DNA of 64,000 nt from Faecalicatena faecalis (GTDB lineage Bacteria; Bacillota; Clostridia; Lachnospirales; Lachnospiraceae): the NCBI RefSeq assembly GCF_012524165.2, contig NZ_JABACJ020000021.1, positions 1-64,000 on the forward strand. Direction: 5' to 3'. A program made the position numbers and the translations under genes. Shown here piece by piece: positions 17,068-25,293 of the stretch. Numbering within the stretch: position 1 is the first letter of the stretch; the number at the start of each line of letters is the position of its first letter. Below the pieces are notes generated by a model, which had not been told where the DNA came from, ran no database searches, and saw nothing but the letters and a program-made list of their open reading frames with translations.

Positions 17068-18282
17068 ATGGTTACAGTCAATAAAAATTATTTAAAGCTG
17101 CAGGAGAGCTATTTGTTTTCCAATATTGCAAAGAAGGTGGGAGCGTTCTGCGAGGCACATCCGGGGGAAAAAATTATCCGTCTGGGAATCGGTGATGTGA
17201 CCCAGCCTCTGGCACCTGTGATTATCGACTCCCTGCACAAAGCGGTGGATGAGATGGCACATGCAGAAACATTTCATGGATATGCTCCTGATCTGGGCTA
17301 CGAATTCCTGCGTAATGCAATTGTCAGGCATGATTATCAAAGCCGGGGATGCCAGATTGAGGCGGATGAGATTTTCATCTCAGATGGAGCGAAAAGTGAT
17401 TCCGGCAATATACAGGAGATATTCGGCCTGGACAACAAGGTGGCTGTATGTGATCCGGTGTACCCGGTCTATGTGGATACGAATGTGATGGCAGGGCGCA
17501 GCGGCAGTTACTGTGAGAAAAACGAAAACTTCCATGGAATCATCTACATGCCATGCAGAGAAGAAAATGGATTTCTGCCTGAATTTCCAAAAGAAGTACC
17601 GGACCTGATCTACCTGTGTTTTCCGAATAACCCGACAGGCTCTGCAATTACAAAGCCAGAGCTGCAGAAATGGGTGGATTATGCCAACTTAAACGGGGCG
17701 GTCATTATCTATGATGCAGCCTACGAGGCATATATTTCCGAGGAGGGAATTCCACACAGTATTTTCGAATGTGAGGGTGCCAGGACCTGTGCCATAGAAC
17801 TTCGCAGTTTTTCAAAGAACGCCGGATTTACAGGCGTACGTCTGGGATTCACGGTGATTTCAAAGGAACTCGTGCGTGATGGCGTCAGGCTCCATGACCT
17901 GTGGGCGAGACGTCATGGGACAAAATTCAACGGTGCGCCTTACATTGTACAGCGTGCGGGTGAGGCAGTATATTCCCTGGAGGGACAAATACAGTTAAAA
18001 GAGCAGATCGCAGCTTATATGCGCAACGCAAGAGTTATATACGAAGGACTGAAGGAGGCCGGATATGCCGTGTACGGTGGCGTCAATGCCCCTTATATCT
18101 GGCTGAAAACACCGGATTCCATGACATCCTGGGAATTCTTTGATTACCTGCTGGAGAAGGCAAAAGTAGTAGGAACGCCCGGGAGCGGATTTGGCGCTCA
18201 TGGAGAAGGATATTTCCGGCTGACCGCTTTTGGAAGCTATGAAGACACAAAAGAAGCGATTGACAGGATCAGCAGATTATAG
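17068..18282 (+). CDS. dapL: LL-diaminopimelate aminotransferase
   Basis: Converts tetrahydrodipicolinate directly to LL-diaminopimelate with glutamate as amino donor, for lysine and peptidoglycan. A 404-residue fold-type I PLP enzyme with RLGIGDVTQPL near the N-terminus, CFPNNPTGSAITK, YDAAYEAYI and the PLP-lysine segment RSFSKNAGFTGVRLG (about residue 250). AAGGAGG lies ten bases before ATG 17068. It follows gatB by 70 bases and may be transcribed with it. Confidence 0.95.
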   Translation: MVTVNKNYLKLQESYLFSNIAKKVGAFCEAHPGEKIIRLGIGDVTQPLAPVIIDSLHKAVDEMAHAETFHGYAPDLGYEFLRNAIVRHDYQSRGCQIEADEIFISDGAKSDSGNIQEIFGLDNKVAVCDPVYPVYVDTNVMAGRSGSYCEKNENFHGIIYMPCREENGFLPEFPKEVPDLIYLCFPNNPTGSAITKPELQKWVDYANLNGAVIIYDAAYEAYISEEGIPHSIFECEGARTCAIELRSFSKNAGFTGVRLGFTVISKELVRDGVRLHDLWARRHGTKFNGAPYIVQRAGEAVYSLEGQIQLKEQIAAYMRNARVIYEGLKEAGYAVYGGVNAPYIWLKTPDSMTSWEFFDYLLEKAKVVGTPGSGFGAHGEGYFRLTAFGSYEDTKEAIDRISRL

Positions 18283-18324
18283 GCCGTTGTTCAGACTGGG
18301 CTGTGTGAATGTGCCAAAAGCTGC

Positions 18325-18353
18325 TTGACAGGACCACCCGCCAGGGGTATACT
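18325..18353 (+). promoter_or_regulatory. Promoter of the MarR gene
   Basis: TTGACA (18325-18330) and TATACT (18348-18353) with a 17-base spacer. The expected start point lies inside the repeat at 18358-18385, as expected for a repressor site. Confidence 0.65.
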
Positions 18354-18357
18354 TAAA

Positions 18358-18385
18358 ATACTTCGAGGAAAGAAGTATTTGAAAG
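18358..18385 (+). promoter_or_regulatory. Operator-like repeat A upstream of marR-like gene
   Basis: A 28-base element containing ATACTTC-7 bases-GAAGTAT. A copy matching at 26 of 28 positions lies at 18955-18982 before the ArsA-like gene. The pairing of the two copies with a MarR-family gene suggests they are its binding sites. Confidence 0.55.
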
Positions 18386-18427
18386 GATGCCGTTCACAGT
18401 ACGCGGTATTGTCAGATGAGGTGGCGT

Positions 18428-18922
18428 ATGGAATTTACAATGGCAGAGATGGAAGATTGGATTTTCCAGTATATCGACAGGATCAAGGCACTGATTTCCC
18501 CCCAGACCTGGTCAAACGCCTTGATGAACTGCTCTAAGAATGAGGCGTTTGCGCTTCTCTTTTTATACCGGAGAGGGCAGGCCAATATGACACAGATTGC
18601 AGATTATGTGGGGGTGCCTCTGAATACGGCAACCGGAATCATCAACCGCCTGGAAAAGAAGGAACTGGTGAGCAGAGAGCGGAGCCACGAGGATAAGCGG
18701 GTGGTGACAATCGGTATGACAGATAAGGGAAAAGCCTGCCTAAAGGACAGTATGCAGGAGTTCCTGATTTATGGGCAGAGGCTGCTTGGCACCCTGACAC
18801 CAGAAGAACTGGAGTGGGGAACAAGAATCCTAGAAAAGCTGGCTGTGGCCCTGGAAGAACCAGGAGAAGACCAAAGGGATGTAAAACCGGAGAAGAAAGT
18901 CAGAAAAATCCATATTGAATAA
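18428..18922 (+). CDS. MarR-family transcriptional regulator
   Basis: Winged-helix DNA-binding repressor of 164 residues, with start chosen at ATG 18428 after GATGAGGTGG. The recognition region MTQIADYVGVPLNTATGIINRLEKKELV and the wing RSHEDKRVVTIGMTDKG are clear. Repeats A and B before this gene and before the ArsA-like operon are likely targets. The extreme C-terminus (KKVRKIHIE) is nearly the same as that of the small protein encoded at 20215-20478 (NIKKIHVE), which is unusual for unrelated proteins and suggests a shared docking peptide. Its ligand cannot be told from sequence. Confidence 0.85.
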   Translation: MEFTMAEMEDWIFQYIDRIKALISPQTWSNALMNCSKNEAFALLFLYRRGQANMTQIADYVGVPLNTATGIINRLEKKELVSRERSHEDKRVVTIGMTDKGKACLKDSMQEFLIYGQRLLGTLTPEELEWGTRILEKLAVALEEPGEDQRDVKPEKKVRKIHIE

Positions 18923-18950
18923 GAAGGAGCTTTGCAGCTCTTTCTTTTTA
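18921..18950 (+). terminator. Terminator after the MarR gene
   Basis: GAAGGAGCT and AGCTCTTTC form a 9-bp stem with a TTGC loop, then TTTTT. It starts at the MarR stop codon and would separate the regulator from the ArsA-like genes unless read through. Confidence 0.7.
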
Positions 18951-18954
18951 AAAA

Positions 18955-18982
18955 ATACTTCGAGGAAAGAACTATTCGAAAG
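18955..18982 (+). promoter_or_regulatory. Operator-like repeat B upstream of ArsA-like operon
   Basis: Second copy of the 28-base element at 18358-18385 (26/28 identical), placed just after the MarR terminator and 48 bases before the ArsA-like start codon. I could not find a convincing separate promoter here. Confidence 0.5.
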
Positions 18983-19030
18983 AGGAAATAAAAAGAAGAA
19001 GTAAGAAGAAGCAAAAAGAGAGGAGAAACT

Positions 19031-20218
19031 ATGGCAAGGATTTTGATTTTTACAGGTAAGGGCGGTGTAGGCAAGACAAGTGTAGCAGCGGCACATGCCA
19101 GACTGTCAGCAGGCGAGGGTGTGAAGACCCTGCTGGTGAGTACCGATATGGCACACAATCTCAGTGATCTGTTTCAGTGTCCCGTAGGAAGGGAGGAAGT
19201 GCAGATCACGGAGAACCTTTACGGTCTGGAGATCGACCCGGATTATATGCTGGAACATGAATACGCCCATCTGGGTGAGTCGATTACAGCGATGCTGTCC
19301 CAGGGAAGTGAAAAGCAGGAGGTCTCTCTGGGCGATACGGTGATGATTCCCGGGATGGATGAGCTTTTTGCGCTTCTGAAGATACTGGATCTCTATGAGC
19401 AGGGGGAATATCAGAGGATTATCATAGATTGTGCGCCCACAGGGGAGACGCTTTCTATGCTGAAGATGCCGGAGCTGTTCTGCTGGTATATGGAGAAATT
19501 CTTTCCCATAGGTAAGGCAGCGATGAGGGTGCTGTCGCCTGTTTCGAATAAGCTGTTTAAAATCCAGCTTCCTGACAAGACGGCGATGAGTGAAATTGAG
19601 AAAATGTTTGTGCGCCTGATAAAGCTGCAGGAGCTTTTAAAGGACCGGGAGGTGACTTCCCTGCGTCTGGTCACCCTGCCGGAAAAGATGGTGGTGGAGG
19701 AGACAAAGCGCAATTATATGTACCTGAACCTGTATGGATATTATGTGGACGGAATTTATCTGAACAGAGTTTTACCAGAGGAGGCGGATAATCCTTTTTT
19801 CAGGGAATGGGAGGAGATACAAGGAAGGTATATTCAGGAATTAAAGGAGGTGTTTCAGGGAATCCCTATGTTGTCGATCCCCTGGTATGACAGTGAACTC
19901 CGCGGATTGGAGGCTTTGGACAGAGTGTGCCGTGAGGTACTTGCAGGGCATCCTGTATTCTCAATTATAGAACACCAGGCAGGAGAGTGCTATGGGAAGA
20001 CGGACACGGGTTACCGGCTTTTGCTGCCAGTCCCACTTCTTAAAAAGGAAAAGCTGCAGGTCTATCAGTCTGCCACAGATGTCATCTTAAAGGTGGGAAA
20101 TTTCAAGAGGAATATCCCCATTCCCAATACCCTGCGGGGATGGGAGATCTCTTCCGCAGGGATTCAGGAACAGACCCTTTACGTGGATTTTCGGAAAGAA
20201 GAAAGGAGCGGCTTATGA
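19031..20218 (+). CDS. ArsA/Get3-like ATPase with C-terminal HSP20-like domain (copy 1)
   Basis: 395 residues. The P-loop FTGKGGVGKTSVAAA is at residues 7-21, followed by LLVSTDMAHNLSD (switch I) and DCAPTGETL (switch II), the deviant Walker pattern of the ArsA/Get3 family. The last ~75 residues, with LLLPVPLLKKEKLQVYQ and NIPIPNTL, resemble the alpha-crystallin-like domain found at the end of many bacterial ArsA-like proteins. No arsenic gene (arsB, arsC, arsR) is nearby, so an arsenite pump role is not supported; a membrane-protein or other targeting role is possible but unproven. It overlaps the next small gene by four bases (ATGA). Confidence 0.85.
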   Translation: MARILIFTGKGGVGKTSVAAAHARLSAGEGVKTLLVSTDMAHNLSDLFQCPVGREEVQITENLYGLEIDPDYMLEHEYAHLGESITAMLSQGSEKQEVSLGDTVMIPGMDELFALLKILDLYEQGEYQRIIIDCAPTGETLSMLKMPELFCWYMEKFFPIGKAAMRVLSPVSNKLFKIQLPDKTAMSEIEKMFVRLIKLQELLKDREVTSLRLVTLPEKMVVEETKRNYMYLNLYGYYVDGIYLNRVLPEEADNPFFREWEEIQGRYIQELKEVFQGIPMLSIPWYDSELRGLEALDRVCREVLAGHPVFSIIEHQAGECYGKTDTGYRLLLPVPLLKKEKLQVYQSATDVILKVGNFKRNIPIPNTLRGWEISSAGIQEQTLYVDFRKEERSGL

Positions 20219-20478
20219 ACCAGAAATTTATAGAAAATATGTTACTGGCAAAAAAATATGAAGAGGAAGCTTTTCTGGCACTCATGCCTGATACAGCGCA
20301 GAGGCATCTAAAGGTCATCATAAGGGAGACAGCCGCCATGGCTGAGGAACTGGCATTTGACGCTATAGAAAAGCTGACCGGAAGGAATGCCGCGGGAGCA
20401 GACGGAAAGCAGCATCAGGAGCCGCAGGACGGCAGGGAAAACGGCAGTGGAAATATCAAGAAGATTCATGTAGAGTGA
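20215..20478 (+). CDS. Small helical protein between the two ArsA-like ATPases
   Basis: An 87-residue protein, start ATG 20215 overlapping the preceding stop (ATGA) with GAAAGGAGCGG upstream. Residues 1-58 (MNQKFIENMLLAKKYEEEAF onward) look like two or three amphipathic helices. Residues ~59-78 are a polar linker, and the end is NIKKIHVE. I recognise no family. Its position inside the operon and the shared tail with the MarR protein make it a likely partner or client of the ATPases. Confidence 0.7.
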   Translation: MNQKFIENMLLAKKYEEEAFLALMPDTAQRHLKVIIRETAAMAEELAFDAIEKLTGRNAAGADGKQHQEPQDGRENGSGNIKKIHVE

Positions 20479-20491
20479 GAGGAGAAACGTG

Positions 20492-21679
20492 ATGAGGGTC
20501 ATACTATTTACAGGAAAAGGCGGTGTGGGCAAGACCAGTATCGCAGCAGCCACAGCCTGCGGGCTGGCAGCAAAAGGGAAAAAAGTGTGCATCATGAGCA
20601 CAGACCAGGCACACAGCCTGGGAGATGCCCTGGAATGCTCTCTAACTGGGGAGATTACCAGAGTGACAGAGAATCTGGATGCACTGGAAGTGGACACTGT
20701 GAAAGAAGGGGAGGAGGCTTGGGGAAGGCTTCATGGATAGATGAAAGAACTGCTTACCGCACATGCCAATGAGGGGCTGGAGGCCGAGGAGCTTCTGGTA
20801 TTTCCCGGTCTGGAAGAATTGTTTTCCCTGTTTAAGATTCTGGATATTTACCAGTCAAAAGTGTATGATGCACTGATCGTGGACTGTGCACCTACCGGGG
20901 AGACACTTTCTCTGCTGAAATTCCCCCAGCAGTTCGCAAATGTGATGGAGACATACCTTCCTATAAAGAGAAAGGCAGCGAAAGTAATGGGACCGGCAGT
21001 GGAGAAAGTGATGAAGGTTCCCATGCCCAAAGAGGGTGTGTTTGATGACCTGGAAGTGCTTACCGGGAAGCTGGGACAGCTGCAGGAGCTTATGAGCAAT
21101 CAGGAAGAGGTGAGCCTGCGCATTGTGACCACGCCGGAGAAGATTGTGATCCGGGAGGCAAAGCACAACTTTACCTGCCTGCAGCTGTTCGGCTATCATG
21201 TGGATGCGGTGATGGTGAACCGGATTTATCCTAAGCAGGCACTGGAGGGATATTTCCACAAATGGGAGGCACTGCAGGAGAAGAATCTGGAGGAGATAAA
21301 GGAGAGCTTCGGCCAGATTCCGGTCTATACCCTGGAGCTGCTCTGCCGGGAATTAAGAGGAGTAGAAATGCTGACAGAGACCGCCAAAAAACTGTACGGA
21401 GACAAAGATCCCCTCTCGGTTCTGGCACCGGCTTCTTTTATGACCCTGGTGCGCAGTGAGGACGGGGAATATGTTCTGAGGCTGAAGCTTACATTTGCAG
21501 AGAAGGAGAACCTGGAGCTGGAGCAGAGATGCGATGAGCTGATAATCGCAGTAAAAAATGAGAGAAGAAGACTCACACTGCCCGATGTCTTAAAAGGCAG
21601 AGAGGTGGCAGGGGCAAAGTTTGAAGAGGGAGAGCTGACTGTCGTTTTTAACAGCGAACGAACTTTTTATTGGAAATGA
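20492..21679 (+). pseudogene. ArsA/Get3-like ATPase (copy 2), interrupted by an in-frame TAG
   Basis: One reading frame from ATG 20492 (GAGGAG upstream) to 21679 encodes a paralog of the 19031 gene but is broken by TAG at 20738-20740, after GRLHG and before MKELLTAHA. The first part has the P-loop FTGKGGVGKTSIAAA and STDQAHSLGD; the second has DCAPTGETLSLLKFP and the HSP20-like C-terminal domain. No base is gained or lost, so a point nonsense change, a sequencing error or read-through is possible. The rest of the gene shows no decay, suggesting the lesion is recent or not real. ATG 20741 could restart translation but would lack the P-loop. Confidence 0.75.
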
Positions 21680-21698
21680 TAAGGGCATCTGCTATAAT
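21670..21698 (+). promoter_or_regulatory. Promoter before AAA-ATPase-like gene 1
   Basis: TTGGAA (21670-21675) and TATAAT (21693-21698) with a 17-base spacer. It overlaps the end of the preceding ArsA-like gene, implying an independent transcription unit for the next gene. Confidence 0.6.
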
Positions 21699-21759
21699 GG
21701 AAATGTTATAAAATCAAAAGCAGTCAGGGTGAAGCCTATACCTAAAGGATGGTGAAGTT

Positions 21760-23460
21760 ATGGCAAGAACAATCGCGATTGGTCTTCAGGATTTTCAAAA
21801 AATCAGGACAAAAGATACATTTTATATTGATAAAACAGGATTTATACGAGAATGGTGGGAGACGAAAGATGATGTCACATTGATTACCCGTCCCAGACGC
21901 TTTGGAAAAACATTGACCATGAGTATGGCAGAGCAGTTTTTTTCTATAAAATATACTGATCATGGTGCATTGTTTGACGGCCTGGATATCTGGCAGCATG
22001 AAGAGTTTCAGAAACTGCAGGGAACATTTCCGGTAATCAGCCTTACCTTTGCCAATGTAAAGGAACGTACCTTTCCAATGACAAAGCAGCGTATTGGACA
22101 GATTATTACGGATTTATATAATAAGCATGAGTTTTTGTTAGACGCACATTTTTTAACTGACGAAGAAGAAAAGTTTTTTAGAAGTGTCACCATGGATATG
22201 GATGAGACGATTGCAACAATGGCAATTCACAAGATGTCAGATTTTCTTTCCCGCTATTATGAAAAGAAGGTGATTATCTTACTCGATGAATATGATACGC
22301 CTATGCAGGAGGCCTATGTAAACGGATATTGGGAGGAACTTACTTCTTTTATGCGTAATATGTTCAATGCTACATTCAAAACGAATCCGTATTTGGAACG
22401 CGCACTTTTGACGGGAATTACCCGTGTCAGTAAAGAGTCCATCTTCTCAGACTTAAAAAACCTGAAAGTGATAACGACCACTTCCTCAAGATATGCTTCT
22501 GCATTTGGATTTACAGAAGAAGAGGTGTTATCCGCTTTAGAAAAATACGGACTGGCGGATAAAAAGGATGAAGTAAAACACTGGTATGATGGCTTTGTTT
22601 TCGGCGGGCGAAGTGATATTTATAATCCCTGGTCGATTATCAATTATTTAGACGAGAGAAAACCCGGACCTTACTGGACCAATACAAGTGGAAACAGCCT
22701 TATCGGGGAACTGATCCAGGGAAGTTCCAGACAGGTAAAAGAGTCCTTTGAAGAGCTCCTTACAGGCGGAACAATTAAGACGGAAATTGACGAACAGATT
22801 GTATATAATCAGCTTGATCTGGACGAGAATGCAATTTGGAGCCTGTTGCTGGCAAGTGGTTATCTGCGGGTGAAAAACTGTGAAATCACAGGGCAGGAAT
22901 ATGGCGAATGGAAACAGGTTTACGAATTACAGATTACGAACTTTGAAGTGAGAATCATGTTCCGAAAAATGGTTCAGGGTTGGTTTCATCCTGCCTCGTC
23001 CAGTTACAATGATTTTATAAAAGCACTTCTGCAGGACGATATAAAAGCAATGAATCTTTTTATGAACCGTGTTGCATTGACGACTTTTAGCTTCTTTGAC
23101 AGCGGTCAGAAGGCTTCCGGACACAGTGAGCCAGAGAGATTTTACCATGGCTTTGTTCTTGGGCTTATCGTTGAACTGGCAGAGAACTATCATATCACCT
23201 CGAACCGGGAGAGCGGGTTCGGACGATATGATGTATTGCTGGAACCCAAAAAATCCAGTCTGGATGCTATGATATTTGAATTTAAAGTGCAGGATACGGA
23301 GGAAGAGAAGGAATTATCGGATACGGTTATCGCTGCATTGAATCAGATAGATGAGAAGCAGTATGCATCGGCGCTGATCGATAAAGGAATTCCGGAGAAG
23401 CACATCCGTAAATATGGGTTTGCATTCAAGGGAAAAGAAGTATTAATAGGAAGAAAATAA
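21760..23460 (+). CDS. AAA-ATPase-like / PD-(D/E)XK nuclease-family protein (copy 1)
   Basis: 566 residues. The N-terminal half matches the AAA-ATPase-like family common in gut anaerobes: IRTKDTFYIDKTGFI, a Walker A-like RPRRFGKTLTMS (about residues 45-56) and Walker B VIILLDEYD (about residue 180). The C-terminal part has a PD-(D/E)XK-like core, GFGRYDVLLEP then MIFEFKV. Base composition is more AT-rich than the flanking genes. Cellular role is unknown; proposals for the family include mobile-element or defence functions. A paralog lies at 32771-34345. Confidence 0.8.
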   Translation: MARTIAIGLQDFQKIRTKDTFYIDKTGFIREWWETKDDVTLITRPRRFGKTLTMSMAEQFFSIKYTDHGALFDGLDIWQHEEFQKLQGTFPVISLTFANVKERTFPMTKQRIGQIITDLYNKHEFLLDAHFLTDEEEKFFRSVTMDMDETIATMAIHKMSDFLSRYYEKKVIILLDEYDTPMQEAYVNGYWEELTSFMRNMFNATFKTNPYLERALLTGITRVSKESIFSDLKNLKVITTTSSRYASAFGFTEEEVLSALEKYGLADKKDEVKHWYDGFVFGGRSDIYNPWSIINYLDERKPGPYWTNTSGNSLIGELIQGSSRQVKESFEELLTGGTIKTEIDEQIVYNQLDLDENAIWSLLLASGYLRVKNCEITGQEYGEWKQVYELQITNFEVRIMFRKMVQGWFHPASSSYNDFIKALLQDDIKAMNLFMNRVALTTFSFFDSGQKASGHSEPERFYHGFVLGLIVELAENYHITSNRESGFGRYDVLLEPKKSSLDAMIFEFKVQDTEEEKELSDTVIAALNQIDEKQYASALIDKGIPEKHIRKYGFAFKGKEVLIGRK

Positions 23461-23534
23461 GTGTTCACTTTGCGCTGTCTCGCTGGCAGCAGGATTTTTT
23501 TCGAAAAGCAAACTTAGACGAGGTGTTAATCAAG

Positions 23535-24362
23535 ATGGAAGAGACAAACTGTAGTAACAACGAAAACAATAATGCTCAGCCCCCTTATAATTCCAGTGCC
23601 TACAGCAACTTTGCTTCTGTGTACGACACGTTCATGGACAATGTACCCTACGGGGAATGGGGCGAATATCTGCACGCGCTGCTTGAGGAATATGGAATTC
23701 ATGATGGCCTTGTAGTCGATCTGGGCTGTGGTACAGGTACGATGACAGAGTATCTGGCGGAAAAAGGCTATGACATGATCGGTGTGGACAATTCCTCGGA
23801 CATGCTTGCCATTGCCATGGAGAAAAAGATAGAATCCGGGAAGGACATCCTGTATCTGATGCAGGATATGCGCGAGTTAGATCTGTATGGAAGCGCCCGC
23901 GCGATTGTCAGCATCTGTGATTCGGTAAATTATATCACAGAACCAGAAGAACTCTGTGAAGTATTCCGGCATGTGGGAGAGTTTCTGGATGATGACGGGT
24001 TTTTTATTTTTGATTTTAACACAGACTATAAATACCGTGAAGTCATCGGGGAACAGACGATTGCCGAGAACCGTGAGGATTGCAGTTTTATCTGGGATAA
24101 TTATTATTATGAAGAAGAACGAATCAACGAATATGAGTTGAGCCTGTTCATTCGGGATGAGGATTTGTCAGGAGAAGACGGGGATGTTTTCCGGCGGTAT
24201 CAGGAGACGCATTATCAGAGAGGATATATACTCAGTGAGATGGAGGAGCTGATCCGGTCAGCGGGAATGGTGCCGGTGAAGGCTTATGACGCGTTTACAA
24301 GAGACGAACCTTCGGAAACGAGTGAACGGATTTATATGATTGTGAAAAAAGGAGAAGTGTGA
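23535..24362 (+). CDS. Class I SAM-dependent methyltransferase
   Basis: 275 residues from ATG 23535 (GAGGTG upstream; an in-frame GTG at 23523 is less likely). The SAM-binding motif VVDLGCGTGTMTEYL is near residue 65 and the acidic loop MIGVDNSSDML follows. The N-terminal YSNFASVYDTFMDNVPYGEW is typical of the small-molecule/ubiquinone-type methyltransferases. Substrate unknown. Its stop codon overlaps the hslO start by one base (TGATG), so the two are translationally coupled. Confidence 0.85.
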   Translation: MEETNCSNNENNNAQPPYNSSAYSNFASVYDTFMDNVPYGEWGEYLHALLEEYGIHDGLVVDLGCGTGTMTEYLAEKGYDMIGVDNSSDMLAIAMEKKIESGKDILYLMQDMRELDLYGSARAIVSICDSVNYITEPEELCEVFRHVGEFLDDDGFFIFDFNTDYKYREVIGEQTIAENREDCSFIWDNYYYEEERINEYELSLFIRDEDLSGEDGDVFRRYQETHYQRGYILSEMEELIRSAGMVPVKAYDAFTRDEPSETSERIYMIVKKGEV

Positions 24363-25237
24363 TGAAAGATTATATTGTAAGAGCAACGGCTGCGAATACA
24401 CAGATCCGTGCGTTTGCGGCATCTACGACAGAATTGGTGGAGCAGGCAAGACAGCACCACAATACCAGCCCGGTGGCAACGGCGGCGCTGGGACGACTGC
24501 TGACAGGCGGCGTGATGATGGGAAGTATGATGAAGAACCCGACAGATGTCCTGACACTGCAGGTGCAGTGCGGCGGACCGATTGGCGGTATGACAGTCAC
24601 TGCGGACAGCCAGGGGAATGTGAAGGGATATGTGAACAATCCGGATGTCCTTCTTCCACCTAAGAATGGCAAGCTGGATGTAGGCGGTGCACTTGGACCA
24701 GGATTTTTGAATGTTATTAAGGATATGGGACTCAAAGAGCCATATTCCGGGCAGACTATTCTTCAGACAGGGGAGATCGCGGAAGATCTGACGTATTATT
24801 TTGCTACATCCGAGCAGGTACCGTCCTCTGTGGGACTTGGAGTGTTGATGGAAAAGGACAATACCGTAAGATGTGCAGGCGGATTTATCGTCCAGGTCAT
24901 GCCGTTTATCGAGGATGAGGTCTTAAATAAGCTGGAAGAAAATATCCAGAAGATCCAGTCTGTGACTGCCATGCTGGACAACGGACACACACCAGAAGAG
25001 ATGCTTGACCAGGTTCTGGAAGGGCTGGATGTTGAGATCGTGGATACCCTCCCGGCACAGTTTTACTGCAACTGCTCCAAGGAGCGGATTGAGAAGGCGA
25101 TCATCAGTATCGGAAAGAAAGATATCCAGTCCATGATCGATGATGGGGAAGATATCGAAGTGAAGTGCCATTTCTGCAATACGGCTTATAATTATACGGT
25201 GGATGAGCTGAAAGAACTCTTGAAGAAGAGCAGATAA
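24362..25237 (+). CDS. hslO: Redox-regulated chaperone Hsp33
   Basis: Holdase chaperone activated by oxidation. At 291 residues it is the usual length. The zinc-binding redox switch is visible at the C-terminus as CNC (FYCNCSKE) and CHFC (KCHFCNTAY), spaced 30-odd residues apart. AAAGGAG lies just before ATG 24362. The N-terminal domain begins DYIVRATAANTQIRAFA. Confidence 0.95.
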   Translation: MKDYIVRATAANTQIRAFAASTTELVEQARQHHNTSPVATAALGRLLTGGVMMGSMMKNPTDVLTLQVQCGGPIGGMTVTADSQGNVKGYVNNPDVLLPPKNGKLDVGGALGPGFLNVIKDMGLKEPYSGQTILQTGEIAEDLTYYFATSEQVPSSVGLGVLMEKDNTVRCAGGFIVQVMPFIEDEVLNKLEENIQKIQSVTAMLDNGHTPEEMLDQVLEGLDVEIVDTLPAQFYCNCSKERIEKAIISIGKKDIQSMIDDGEDIEVKCHFCNTAYNYTVDELKELLKKSR

Positions 25238-25293
25238 AAGGCAAAGAGAAAATCAGTGAAGAAGAATCAGTATTTTGGACAAGGAGGCTGGAA

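Noticed and set aside
19031..20218. Arsenite efflux ATPase
   Set aside because: No arsB, arsC, arsD or arsR neighbour; the HSP20-like C-terminal domain and MarR context point elsewhere.
20738..20740. TAG as a pyrrolysine codon
   Set aside because: ArsA-family ATPases are not known to use pyrrolysine and no pyl genes or downstream element are visible here; a nonsense change or base error is simpler.
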